DNA of 64,000 nucleotides, taken from Bradyrhizobium sp. Arg816. Its GTDB lineage: Bacteria; Pseudomonadota; Alphaproteobacteria; Rhizobiales; Xanthobacteraceae. Positions within the stretch are counted from its first letter, which is position 1; every line of letters begins with the position of its first letter. Location: positions 124,001 through 188,000 of the forward strand of contig NZ_JAPRAQ010000013.1 in NCBI RefSeq assembly GCF_029989365.1. The letters run 5' to 3'. The translations under genes were made by a program, and so were the position numbers. Positions 17,974 through 25,223 of the stretch are shown piece by piece. The notes below the pieces were generated by a model. That model saw nothing but the letters and a program-made list of their open reading frames with translations, was not told where the DNA came from and did no database searches.

Positions 17974-18426
17974 ATGGCCGGACTTTATTTCGAAGACTTT
18001 TCCGTGGGCCAGGAGTTCAGGCATCCGCTGACCCGGACGGTCACGGAGATGGACAACACCCTGTTCAGCCTGCTGACGCTCAACCCGCAGCCGCTGCATA
18101 TCGACGCGCATTTCGCTGAAAAGACCGAGTTCGGCCAGCGCATTTTCAACAGCCTTTACACCCTCGGCATCATGATCGGCATGACGGTCTATGATACGAC
18201 CATGGGGACCACCGTTGCCAATCTCGGCATGACCGACGTCACGTTTCCAAAACCGGTCTTCCATGGCGACACGTTGCGGGCGACGACGAAGGTGCTTTCG
18301 TTGAGGGAATCCAAATCGCGCCCGAGAGCGGGCATCGTCGAGTTCGAGCACCACGCCTTGAACCAGAACGACGAGATCGTCGGCAAATGCCGCCGCACGG
18401 CGATGATGCACAAGAGGCCGGTCTGA
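17974..18426 (+). CDS. MaoC-family acyl-CoA hydratase
   Basis: 150-aa single hot-dog domain. The hydratase loop, normally GDxNPLHxD, reads LLTLNPQPLHIDAHFA (about residues 34-49); the catalytic His is kept, and this variant form is like mesaconyl/itaconyl-CoA hydratases. GGGAGG lies just upstream of ATG 17974. Its stop overlaps the CitE start by one base (TGATG), so the two are coupled. Expected to add water to an unsaturated dicarboxylyl-CoA such as itaconyl- or mesaconyl-CoA, giving citramalyl- or methylmalyl-CoA for the next enzyme. Confidence 0.88.
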   Translation: MAGLYFEDFSVGQEFRHPLTRTVTEMDNTLFSLLTLNPQPLHIDAHFAEKTEFGQRIFNSLYTLGIMIGMTVYDTTMGTTVANLGMTDVTFPKPVFHGDTLRATTKVLSLRESKSRPRAGIVEFEHHALNQNDEIVGKCRRTAMMHKRPV

Positions 18427-19277
18427 TGCGTTCGATGCTGTTCGTGCCGGGGGATTCCCCGCGCAAATTCGAGAAAGCGAGCGAAGGCAAGGCCGACGCG
18501 CTGATCATCGATCTCGAGGATTCCGTCGTCACCGAGAAGAAGCCGGAAGCGCGCGGGCTGACGCTTGCGATGCTGAAGAGCCGCCCCGGCCCGCATCAGC
18601 TCTATGTCCGCGTCAACGCACTCGACACCGGCCTGACGCTCACCGATCTCGCCGCGATCATGCCGGGCAAGCCCGACGGCATCGTGCTGCCGAAATCGCA
18701 AGGCGGCGATCACGTGCGCCAGGTCGCAACCTGGCTCGAAGCCTTGGAAGCAGCCGCCGGTATCACGGTCGGCGCGACGCGCATCGTCTGCGTGGCGACG
18801 GAGACGGCCAGCTCGATCTTCGGCCTCGGCAGCTACAAAGGCTGCTCCCCTCGCCTCGCCGGATTGATGTGGGGCGCGGAGGATCTCTCGGCTTCGCTCG
18901 GCGCCACCGAGAAGGCTGCGGGCGGCGTGTTCCACAGCCCCTACCGCCTCGCGCGCGATCTTTGCCTGATGGCGGCGGCCGCGGCCGAAGTCGCGCCGAT
19001 CGACACCGTCTATACCGACATCGACAACCTCGCCGGCCTCGAGCAGGAAACGCGGGCCGCGCGGCGCGACGGCTTTTCGGCGAAGGCGCTGATTCATCCG
19101 AAACATGTCGACGTCGTCAACGCGGCATTCGAGCCGACCGAGGCTGAGCGCACCTGGGCGGAAAACGTGATCGCCGCATTCGCGAGCAATCCGAACTCCG
19201 GCACGCTGCGTCTCGACGGCCAGATGATCGACAAGCCGCATCTTCGCGCCGCGAAGAAGATCCTCGGCCAGCCCTAG
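18426..19277 (+). CDS. HpcH/HpaI-CitE-type acyl-CoA lyase
   Basis: 283-aa TIM-barrel enzyme of the citrate lyase beta/malyl-CoA lyase family. Motifs: MLFVPGDSPRKFEKA at the N-terminus, IIDLEDSV (about 28-35) with metal-binding acids, ATETASSIFG (about 124-133), GLMWGAEDLSASLG (about 147-160) and KALIHPKHVDVVN near 220. Probable reaction: cleavage of citramalyl-CoA to acetyl-CoA and pyruvate, or of a malyl-CoA to acyl-CoA and glyoxylate. Start and stop contacts with MaoC mark an operon; the IclR gene follows after 17 bp. Confidence 0.9.
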   Translation: MRSMLFVPGDSPRKFEKASEGKADALIIDLEDSVVTEKKPEARGLTLAMLKSRPGPHQLYVRVNALDTGLTLTDLAAIMPGKPDGIVLPKSQGGDHVRQVATWLEALEAAAGITVGATRIVCVATETASSIFGLGSYKGCSPRLAGLMWGAEDLSASLGATEKAAGGVFHSPYRLARDLCLMAAAAAEVAPIDTVYTDIDNLAGLEQETRAARRDGFSAKALIHPKHVDVVNAAFEPTEAERTWAENVIAAFASNPNSGTLRLDGQMIDKPHLRAAKKILGQP

Positions 19278-19294
19278 ATCGGAACGCCGCCACC

Positions 19295-20038
19295 ATGATC
19301 GTTCGCCAAGCCGCAAACGTCCTGGAGATCATGGAATTCTTCGCGCAAACGAGGAAACCGGCAACGCTTGCCGAGATCGCCGATCATTTCGGCTGGCCGC
19401 GCTCGTCGACCTTCAACCTGCTCGCGACGCTCTCCGAGAAGGGCTACCTCTATGAGCCGCGGCCGCGCGCCGGCTTCTATCCGACGCCGCGCTGGCTGGC
19501 GATGGCGCGGATGATCTCCGAGGTCGAGCCGCTGCCACCGTGGACGCATCAGCTGATCGCAGATCTCTCCGCCGAGACCGGCGAGACCGCATCCATCGTG
19601 GCGCCGGCCGGTGTGATGGCGGTGTTCATCGACGTCGTCGAATCCCAGGCCGCGATCCGCTATTTCGCGACCATCGGCCACCGCGTGCCGATCCACGCCA
19701 CCGCCAGCGGCCGCGCCCTGCTGCTGCAATATTCGCAGGACGAGCGCGACTCCGTCTATCGCAAGATCGAGTTCAAGCAATACGGCCCGTCGACGCCGAT
19801 CAGCATCGAGGCCGTCGAGCTCGAGCTGCGCAATTCGATCGCGCGCGGCTATTGCCAGAGCTTCGCCGATTACAGCCGCGACCTCGCCGGCGCGGCGATC
19901 CCGTTGCCGATCGGTGATCGCCGGCTCTCCGTCGTCGTCGCAGGGCCGGAATTTCGCATTGGTCCAAAAGTGCCGGAGGTGGCCGCGCTGATCGCACGGA
20001 CCGTCGACCGGCTGCGGCCGAAGACAACCGCGGCCTAA
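19295..20038 (+). CDS. IclR-family transcriptional regulator of the CoA locus
   Basis: 247 aa: N-terminal winged helix (about residues 4-60, recognition region FGWPRSSTFNLLATL) and C-terminal effector domain containing ASIVAPAGVMAVFIDVVES and HRVPIHATASGRALL. IclR proteins bind small acids and control their catabolic operons. It is the last gene of the plus-strand operon, 17 bp after the CitE homologue. Probable targets are the repeated half sites in the 16591-16713 region. The ligand is unknown. Confidence 0.92.
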   Translation: MIVRQAANVLEIMEFFAQTRKPATLAEIADHFGWPRSSTFNLLATLSEKGYLYEPRPRAGFYPTPRWLAMARMISEVEPLPPWTHQLIADLSAETGETASIVAPAGVMAVFIDVVESQAAIRYFATIGHRVPIHATASGRALLLQYSQDERDSVYRKIEFKQYGPSTPISIEAVELELRNSIARGYCQSFADYSRDLAGAAIPLPIGDRRLSVVVAGPEFRIGPKVPEVAALIARTVDRLRPKTTAA

Positions 20039-20048
20039 AGCCGGAGCC

Positions 20049-20465
20049 TCATTCGAGTCCCTGAACGGGCGGGGTCGAAGTCTCCGCCGGCGGAGCCGGG
20101 GCAGCTTGAACTGGCTGCACCGGGGGCGCGGCTTGAGCCGGCGGATTGCTGGCAGCTCTGATCTGGCCGTTGGCATTCATCGCCTCACGTGCGCGCGGCG
20201 GAGCGCCGGTCGCGGCTGCGCGGTAGGCCTCGCGGCGTGGCGGCTGCTGATGTCTTGCCGACCGCGAACCTCTCACGCCCCATGACCTCGCGATTGAAGG
20301 ACCGGCGGTATAGCCAATCACTGCACCCGCGACCGCACCGACCGGACCAAGCACGACGGCCCCGGACACGGCGCCTATCGCCGCAGCACCAGCGCGCTCC
20401 TGCGCAACGGCGCTCGCAGGCACGCCAGCCAGCAGCACGACCGCAGTGATCAAAGCTTTCTTCAT
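20049..20465 (-). CDS. exported Gly-zipper/Pro-rich small protein
   Basis: 138 aa with a Sec signal peptide (MKKALITAVVLLAGVPASAV, cleavage near AVA-QE). ATG 20465 is chosen because GGGAGG lies just upstream. Residues 30-65 form a glycine-zipper helix pair (AAAIGAVSGAVVLGPVGAVA), a pattern seen in small envelope proteins. The rest is basic and then Pro/Ala-rich (APPVQPVQAAPAPPA) and probably disordered. It converges with the IclR gene at 10 bp. No specific function can be given. Confidence 0.8.
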   Translation of the reverse strand: MKKALITAVVLLAGVPASAVAQERAGAAAIGAVSGAVVLGPVGAVAGAVIGYTAGPSIARSWGVRGSRSARHQQPPRREAYRAAATGAPPRAREAMNANGQIRAASNPPAQAAPPVQPVQAAPAPPAETSTPPVQGLE

Positions 20466-20765
20466 CGGAGCGCCTCCCTCTCGGGAGATCACTCTTACTC
20501 AAATATGGCCGCACGAGGTTTGTTCGTTGCCCAACACGGGGCAATGGCCGATGGAACTCCGGCAATTCGAAGACCCCCGCCGCCAGTCGGGGTTCCAGCG
20601 CAGGCCGACCGGCGCAATAGCGTCGCCTCGGCGCGACCTTGTCGCCCGTAAAACTGTTCCCGTCGAACGCGCGGCCGAACGTACCGTCCGCCTTGGCGAT
20701 TGCCCACGAGGTCCATGGGCGCGATTTTTCGATGTAAAATCGGCACCTGCTTTCGGCAGTGCCGC
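20466..20765. other. intergenic region
   Basis: About 300 bp between divergent genes. A TAAAAT -10-like element sits at about 20734 before the GH79 gene. Frames on both strands are open here but show no ribosome site or recognisable protein. Nothing else is seen. Confidence 0.4.
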
Positions 20766-22322
20766 ATGAGAAGGCGTCAGGACGTGTGTACAAGGCAATG
20801 GCTTCGATGGCGCGGGCTGGCTCTCACAGCAGGCGTGACGACGATTGCGTTGTTCGGTGCCGCGACGTTTGCGGTGCACGCCGGCGGCGCCTCCATCGCA
20901 CCCGCCGAGCTGAAGGCGATCGGCACGATCGATACGCGCTTTCAATCCTACAATATCGAGATGGTGGAGGTGACCGGCGGCCGGTTCTGGAAGCCCTATC
21001 CGCGAACAATGCGCGCGCTCGATGAGCGGGATCGTTACGGCGAGAGGCCGCCGATCGATCTTGCCAATGCGCGGCTGCGCAAGCTCGCCGCCGCTTTGGC
21101 GCCGGCCTATCTGCGCGTGAGCGGCACCTGGGCCAATGCCACGTTCTTTGCCGACACGGACCATGCACCGGCCAAGCCCCCGCCGGGATTCGACTCTGTG
21201 CTCAGCCGTCAACAGTGGCGTGGCGTGATCGACTTCGCGCGCGCAGTCGACGCCGAGATCGTCACCTCCTTCGCGATCAGTCCGGGCAGCCGCGATGCGG
21301 ATGGCGCGTGGAAGACCGATCAGGCGCAGCGCCTGATCGACACGACGCGTTCGCTGGGTAGCCACATCGCGGCGGCGGAATTCATGAACGAGCCGACGCT
21401 TGCGGCGACGAACGGCGCGCCGCCGGGATATGATGCGAAGGCTTATGGGCGCGACTTCAGGATTTTTCGCGAATGGATGCAACGCGCGGCGCCGGAGACG
21501 CTGATCGCCGGTCCGGGCTCAGCCGGCGACGCGCCGTCGCCATCCGGGTCTGGCATCACCACGCGCGATCTGCTCGTCGCATCCGCCCGCGGCATCGATC
21601 GCTTCTCCTATCATCACTACAACACGCTCTCGCCGCGCTGCGGCGGCCGCGACGATCCGGCGCAGGCGCTCTCCGCGGACTGGCTGGCACGCACCGACGC
21701 GACATTCGCGACCTACCGGGCCCTGCGCGACGCATTCGAGCCGGGCAAGCCGATCTGGCTGACGGAGACGGCAAATGCCGCCTGTGGCGGCAATCCATCG
21801 GACAAGACGTTTCTCGACACATTCCGCTATCTCGACCAGCACGGACGCCTGGCGAGGGCCGGCGTCCAGGTGGTGATGCACAACACGCTGGCCGCCAGCG
21901 ACTACGGCCTGCTCGACGAGGGAACGTTCCGTCCGCGGCCGAGCTACTGGGCTGCGCTGCTCTGGCATGGGCTGATGGGAACGATCGTGCTCGACGCGAA
22001 CCCGGCCGCCGCGCCAGATCTCCATCTCTACGCGCATTGCCATCCGGGCATGCGGGGCGCCGTGTCCGTGCTCGCAATCAACGCGTCGCGGCACGCATCA
22101 TCGACCCTGACGCTGTCACACCCCGCCGAGCGTTACACGATCCATGCGACGCGGCTGCAAGACGCGACAATTCAGCTGAACGGCAAGACGCTCGCGCTGA
22201 GTGCCGATGACGAATTGCCCCGACTTGAGCCGCGCGCAACACCTGCGGGAGCGATCCGGCTTGTGCCGGCGACCGTCACCTTCCTGGCGTTTCCGGACGC
22301 AGCAAATCCCGCCTGCCGGTGA
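20766..22322 (+). CDS. GH79-like (heparanase/beta-glucuronidase type) glycoside hydrolase
   Basis: 518 aa from ATG 20766; an earlier in-frame start would add 22 residues without a ribosome site. A basic N-terminus and hydrophobic segment (GLALTAGVTTIALFGAATFA) suggest export or anchoring. The clan GH-A signatures are visible: AEFMNEPTLAA with the acid/base Glu at residue 209, and IWLTETANAACGG with the nucleophile Glu at residue 334. The 125-residue spacing is close to heparanase. GTFRPRPSYWAALLWHGLMG and a C-terminal beta domain complete the GH79 plan. Predicted to cleave a beta-glucuronide or related uronide in the periplasm or outside the cell; substrate unknown. Confidence 0.8.
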   Translation: MRRRQDVCTRQWLRWRGLALTAGVTTIALFGAATFAVHAGGASIAPAELKAIGTIDTRFQSYNIEMVEVTGGRFWKPYPRTMRALDERDRYGERPPIDLANARLRKLAAALAPAYLRVSGTWANATFFADTDHAPAKPPPGFDSVLSRQQWRGVIDFARAVDAEIVTSFAISPGSRDADGAWKTDQAQRLIDTTRSLGSHIAAAEFMNEPTLAATNGAPPGYDAKAYGRDFRIFREWMQRAAPETLIAGPGSAGDAPSPSGSGITTRDLLVASARGIDRFSYHHYNTLSPRCGGRDDPAQALSADWLARTDATFATYRALRDAFEPGKPIWLTETANAACGGNPSDKTFLDTFRYLDQHGRLARAGVQVVMHNTLAASDYGLLDEGTFRPRPSYWAALLWHGLMGTIVLDANPAAAPDLHLYAHCHPGMRGAVSVLAINASRHASSTLTLSHPAERYTIHATRLQDATIQLNGKTLALSADDELPRLEPRATPAGAIRLVPATVTFLAFPDAANPACR

Positions 22323-22328
22323 CCGCGC

Positions 22329-23630
22329 TTACGACTTGAGCGCGTCGCGCGCCGTCTCCGGCGCCATCAGCGTCGCGATGATCGTGATGACCGACAGCGC
22401 GATGATGTAGACCGACACCGCCCAGGACGAGCCGGCCCACGCGAGCAGTGCGGTCGCAATCAGCGGCGAGAAGCCGCCGCTGAGCGCAGCCGCGACGTTG
22501 GCGCCGAGCGATGCACCACTGTAGCGCACCTGGGTGCGGAACAGCTCCGGCATGAACGCCGCCTTCGGCCCGAACAGCAGCGCGTGCGTCAGCGTCATCG
22601 TGACGACGAGCGCGAAAATGATCAGCGCCGGCTCCCTGGTGTCGAGGAACCAGAACAGCGGAAACGCCAGCGCCACCGAGAACACCCCGCCGGCGAGGTA
22701 CAGCGCCTTGCGGCCGAAGATGTCGGAGAGCCAGCCCGCGAGCGGCAGCGTCGCGAACTCGACGATCGCGGCATAGACCACCGCGTTCAGGATCACCTGG
22801 CGAGGCAAGCCGTGTTTCGTCGTCGCATAGACCACGGTGAAGACGGTGAGGAGATAGGCGAGCCCGACCTCCGACACCGTGATGCCGATCGCGAGCAGAA
22901 AACTGCGCCAGTCGCGGCGCAGCACCTCCAGCACCGGCTGCGCCAGCACTTCCTTGCGCTCCACCACTTCCTTGAAGTGCGGCGTCTCCGCGAGCTTGAG
23001 CCGCACGATGAGGCCGACCCCGACGAGCAGGATGCTGATCAGGAACGGCACGCGCCAGCCCCAGCTCAGAAAGTCGGCCTCGGGCAGTTGCGTCATCAGG
23101 CCGAAGATGCCGGTCGAGGCGGCGACGCCGACCGGAAAGCCGATCTGGACCAGGCTGCCGTAGAAGCCGCGGCGATCACCGGCGTGCTCGATCACCATCA
23201 CGACCGCGCCGCTCCATTCGCCCCCGAGCCCGATGCCCTGGACGAAGCGCAGGATGATAAGCAGGATCGGCGCCCAGACGCCGATCTGGCTGTAAGTCGG
23301 CAGGCAGCCGATCAGAAAGGTGCCGAGCCCCATCGCGATCATGGTCGCGACCAGCATGGTCTTGCGCCCGAGCCGGTCGCCGTAATGCCCGATGATCGCG
23401 CCGCCGATCGGACGCGCCACGAAGCCGACCGCATAGGTCGAGAACGCCACCAGCGTTCCGACGAAGGGATCGAAGCTCGGAAAGAACAGCTTGTTGAAGA
23501 CAAGTGCAGCTGCCGTGCCGTAGATCAGGAAATCGTACCACTCGATCGCGGTGCCGAGCGCGCTTGCCCACACCACATGCGCCGTCGTCGATTTCTCCGC
23601 CGCCGCGGAGACTCCCGTTGCTGCCGTCAT
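22329..23630 (-). CDS. MHS-family MFS transporter
   Basis: 433 aa, 12 predicted helices, metabolite:proton symporter family (ShiA/KgtP/ProP relatives). Family features: GTAIEWYDFLIYGTAAAL in helix 1, RPIGGAIIGHYGDRLGRKTM in loop 2-3 and LRFVQGIGLGGEWSGA in helix 4. ATG 23630 is preferred over the upstream TTG. It converges with the GH79 gene at 6 bp. It is similar to the MHS transporter at 48952. The substrate is probably a small carboxylate; it may serve the divergent SBP/oxidoreductase operon. Confidence 0.92.
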   Translation of the reverse strand: MTAATGVSAAAEKSTTAHVVWASALGTAIEWYDFLIYGTAAALVFNKLFFPSFDPFVGTLVAFSTYAVGFVARPIGGAIIGHYGDRLGRKTMLVATMIAMGLGTFLIGCLPTYSQIGVWAPILLIILRFVQGIGLGGEWSGAVVMVIEHAGDRRGFYGSLVQIGFPVGVAASTGIFGLMTQLPEADFLSWGWRVPFLISILLVGVGLIVRLKLAETPHFKEVVERKEVLAQPVLEVLRRDWRSFLLAIGITVSEVGLAYLLTVFTVVYATTKHGLPRQVILNAVVYAAIVEFATLPLAGWLSDIFGRKALYLAGGVFSVALAFPLFWFLDTREPALIIFALVVTMTLTHALLFGPKAAFMPELFRTQVRYSGASLGANVAAALSGGFSPLIATALLAWAGSSWAVSVYIIALSVITIIATLMAPETARDALKS

Positions 23631-23753
23631 GCCCTGCCCCAAAAGATTCCGGAGCGCATCATGGCTAATCGTGTGGACGGTTGCAACCTGCGGAGGTGTG
23701 ATCTCTGTGCGGGATTACAATGCGAGATTTTGCGCGTCGCTGCTCCCGCACTC

Positions 23754-23840
23754 CGTCATTGCGAGGAGCTCTTGCGACGAAGCAATCCAGGCTGCCTCCG
23801 CGGAGAAAGTCTGGATTGCTTCGCTGCGCTCGCAATGACG
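23754..23840. repeat. dispersed inverted repeat (CGTCATTGCGAG...CTCGCAATGACG type)
   Basis: The left arm begins CGTCATTGCGAGGAGC and the right arm ends CGCTCGCAATGACG. Inner arms AGCAATCCAG and CTGGATTGCTTCG also pair, giving a long hairpin of about 87 bp. This is the dispersed palindromic element I associate with Bradyrhizobium and Rhodopseudomonas chromosomes. It is intergenic. Confidence 0.75.
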
Positions 23841-23920
23841 GGTGTGGCGGCAGTTGCGCGCACGCCTCCGGCAATGTCTCCCGGGCGATCATGGAACTCA
23901 TCGACCCCTCTTATTAGCCA

Positions 23921-23948
23921 TTGACAAACTCATTCGATAATATCTAAT
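23921..23948 (+). promoter_or_regulatory. sigma-70-like promoter overlapped by a 17-bp palindrome
   Basis: A perfect -35 TTGACA (23921-23926) is followed after 16 bp by TCTAAT (23943-23948). Overlapping the spacer and -10 is ATTCGATAATATCTAAT (23932-23948), a palindrome of form ATT-N-GATA-N-TATC-N-AAT. It precedes the SBP gene at 24002. The placement is that of a repressor operator; the IclR protein at 26977 is the obvious candidate. Confidence 0.65.
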
Positions 23949-24001
23949 TTGCCCCCAGAATAACCAGCCGCGCCAAGCGGCCAATAAGAGAGGGATCGAC
24001 G

Positions 24002-25216
24002 ATGAGAGGGCTTTTGGCCTGCACCATGCTTGCGGCCATGACTTCGGCTGCCATGACCACGGTCGCTAGCGCGCAAGTCTCCGATGACGCGGTGCGGATC
24101 GGCGTGCTGACGGATCTGTCGAGCTGGGGCCGCGACAACAGCGGGCCGGGATCGGTCGAGGCGGCCAAGATGGCGGTGGAGGAGTTCGGGCTGACCGTGC
24201 TCGGCAAGCCGATCGAGATCATCAGCGCCGACCACCAGATGAAGACCGATGTCGGCGTGCAGATCGTGCGCGGCTGGTTCGACAACGGCAAGGTCGACGC
24301 CGTCGTCGACATCCCCAACTCCGGCATCGCGATCGCCGTGCACAACATGGTGCGCGAGCGCAACAAGATCGCGCTGCTCTCCGGCCCCGGGGCGAGCTCG
24401 CTGACCGACGAGCTGTGCAGCCCGAACACCGTGCACTTCACCTACGATACCTACGCGCTGTCCAAGGTGACGGCCTCCGCCGTGATCAAGGAAGGCGGCA
24501 AGTCCTGGTACTTCATCACCGCGGACTACGCCTTCGGCCAGCAGCTCGAGAAGGACGCCACGCGGTTCATCAACGAGATGGGTGGCAAGGTGCTCGGCGG
24601 CGTGAAGCATCCGACCAACACAGCCGACTTCTCCTCCTTTGCGCTCCAGGCGCAGAGCTCGAAATCCGACGTGGTCGCCTTCGCCAATGCGGGCCAGGAC
24701 ACCGACAACGCGATCAAGCAGTCCGGCGAGTTCGGCCTGGTCCAGGGCGGCCAGAAGCTCGTCGGCCTCCTGATGTTCGACACCGACGTGCATGCGGTCG
24801 GCCTCAAGGCCGCGCAGGGCACCTACATGACGACGGCGTCGTACTGGAACATGGACGAGGCGACCCGCGCCTGGTCCAGGAAATTCTACGAGCGCACCAA
24901 GGTGATGCCGACCATGATCCAGACCGGCGTCTACGGTTCGGTGCTGCATTATCTGAAAGGCATCAAGGCCGCCGGCACCGACGATCCCGCCAAGGTGATG
25001 GCCAAGATGCGCGAGCTGCCGATCGAGGATACCTTCGTCCATGGCGGCAAATTGCGCGAGGACGGCCGCGTCATCCGCGACATGTATCTCGCCAAGGTGA
25101 AATCGCCCGAGCAGTCCAAGGAGCCGTGGGACTATCTGGAGATCGTCAAGACCGTGAAGGGCGAGGACGCCTTCCGCCCGGTCTCCGAATCCAAATGTCC
25201 GCTGCTGGAGAAATGA
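24002..25216 (+). CDS. ABC-type (branched-chain amino acid/amide family) substrate-binding protein
   Basis: 404-aa periplasmic protein of the LivK/AmiC fold. Signal peptide MRGLLACTMLAAMTSAAMTT with cleavage after ASA (about residue 24). The mature protein starts with AVRIGVLTDLSSWGRDNSGP, the type I SBP opening, and contains YFITADYAFGQQLEKDA near residue 165. GAGAGGG precedes the start. No permease or ATPase genes are nearby, so it must share a transporter or work as a sensor. It heads an operon with an FAD oxidoreductase (7 bp) and an IclR regulator. Confidence 0.92.
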   Translation: MRGLLACTMLAAMTSAAMTTVASAQVSDDAVRIGVLTDLSSWGRDNSGPGSVEAAKMAVEEFGLTVLGKPIEIISADHQMKTDVGVQIVRGWFDNGKVDAVVDIPNSGIAIAVHNMVRERNKIALLSGPGASSLTDELCSPNTVHFTYDTYALSKVTASAVIKEGGKSWYFITADYAFGQQLEKDATRFINEMGGKVLGGVKHPTNTADFSSFALQAQSSKSDVVAFANAGQDTDNAIKQSGEFGLVQGGQKLVGLLMFDTDVHAVGLKAAQGTYMTTASYWNMDEATRAWSRKFYERTKVMPTMIQTGVYGSVLHYLKGIKAAGTDDPAKVMAKMRELPIEDTFVHGGKLREDGRVIRDMYLAKVKSPEQSKEPWDYLEIVKTVKGEDAFRPVSESKCPLLEK

Positions 25217-25223
25217 GGCCCGC

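Larger units (their letters stand above)
23631..24001. other. intergenic region with a repeat and a promoter
   Basis: 371 bp between divergent transcription units. It contains the inverted repeat at 23754-23840 and the promoter/palindrome at 23921-23948, listed separately. No gene is supported; short frames over the repeat are shadows. Confidence 0.6.

Noticed and set aside
20185..20793. Minus-strand ORF of 202 codons over the region between the exported protein and GH79 genes
   Set aside because: Overlaps the signal-peptide gene in another frame and lacks a ribosome site and recognisable domains.
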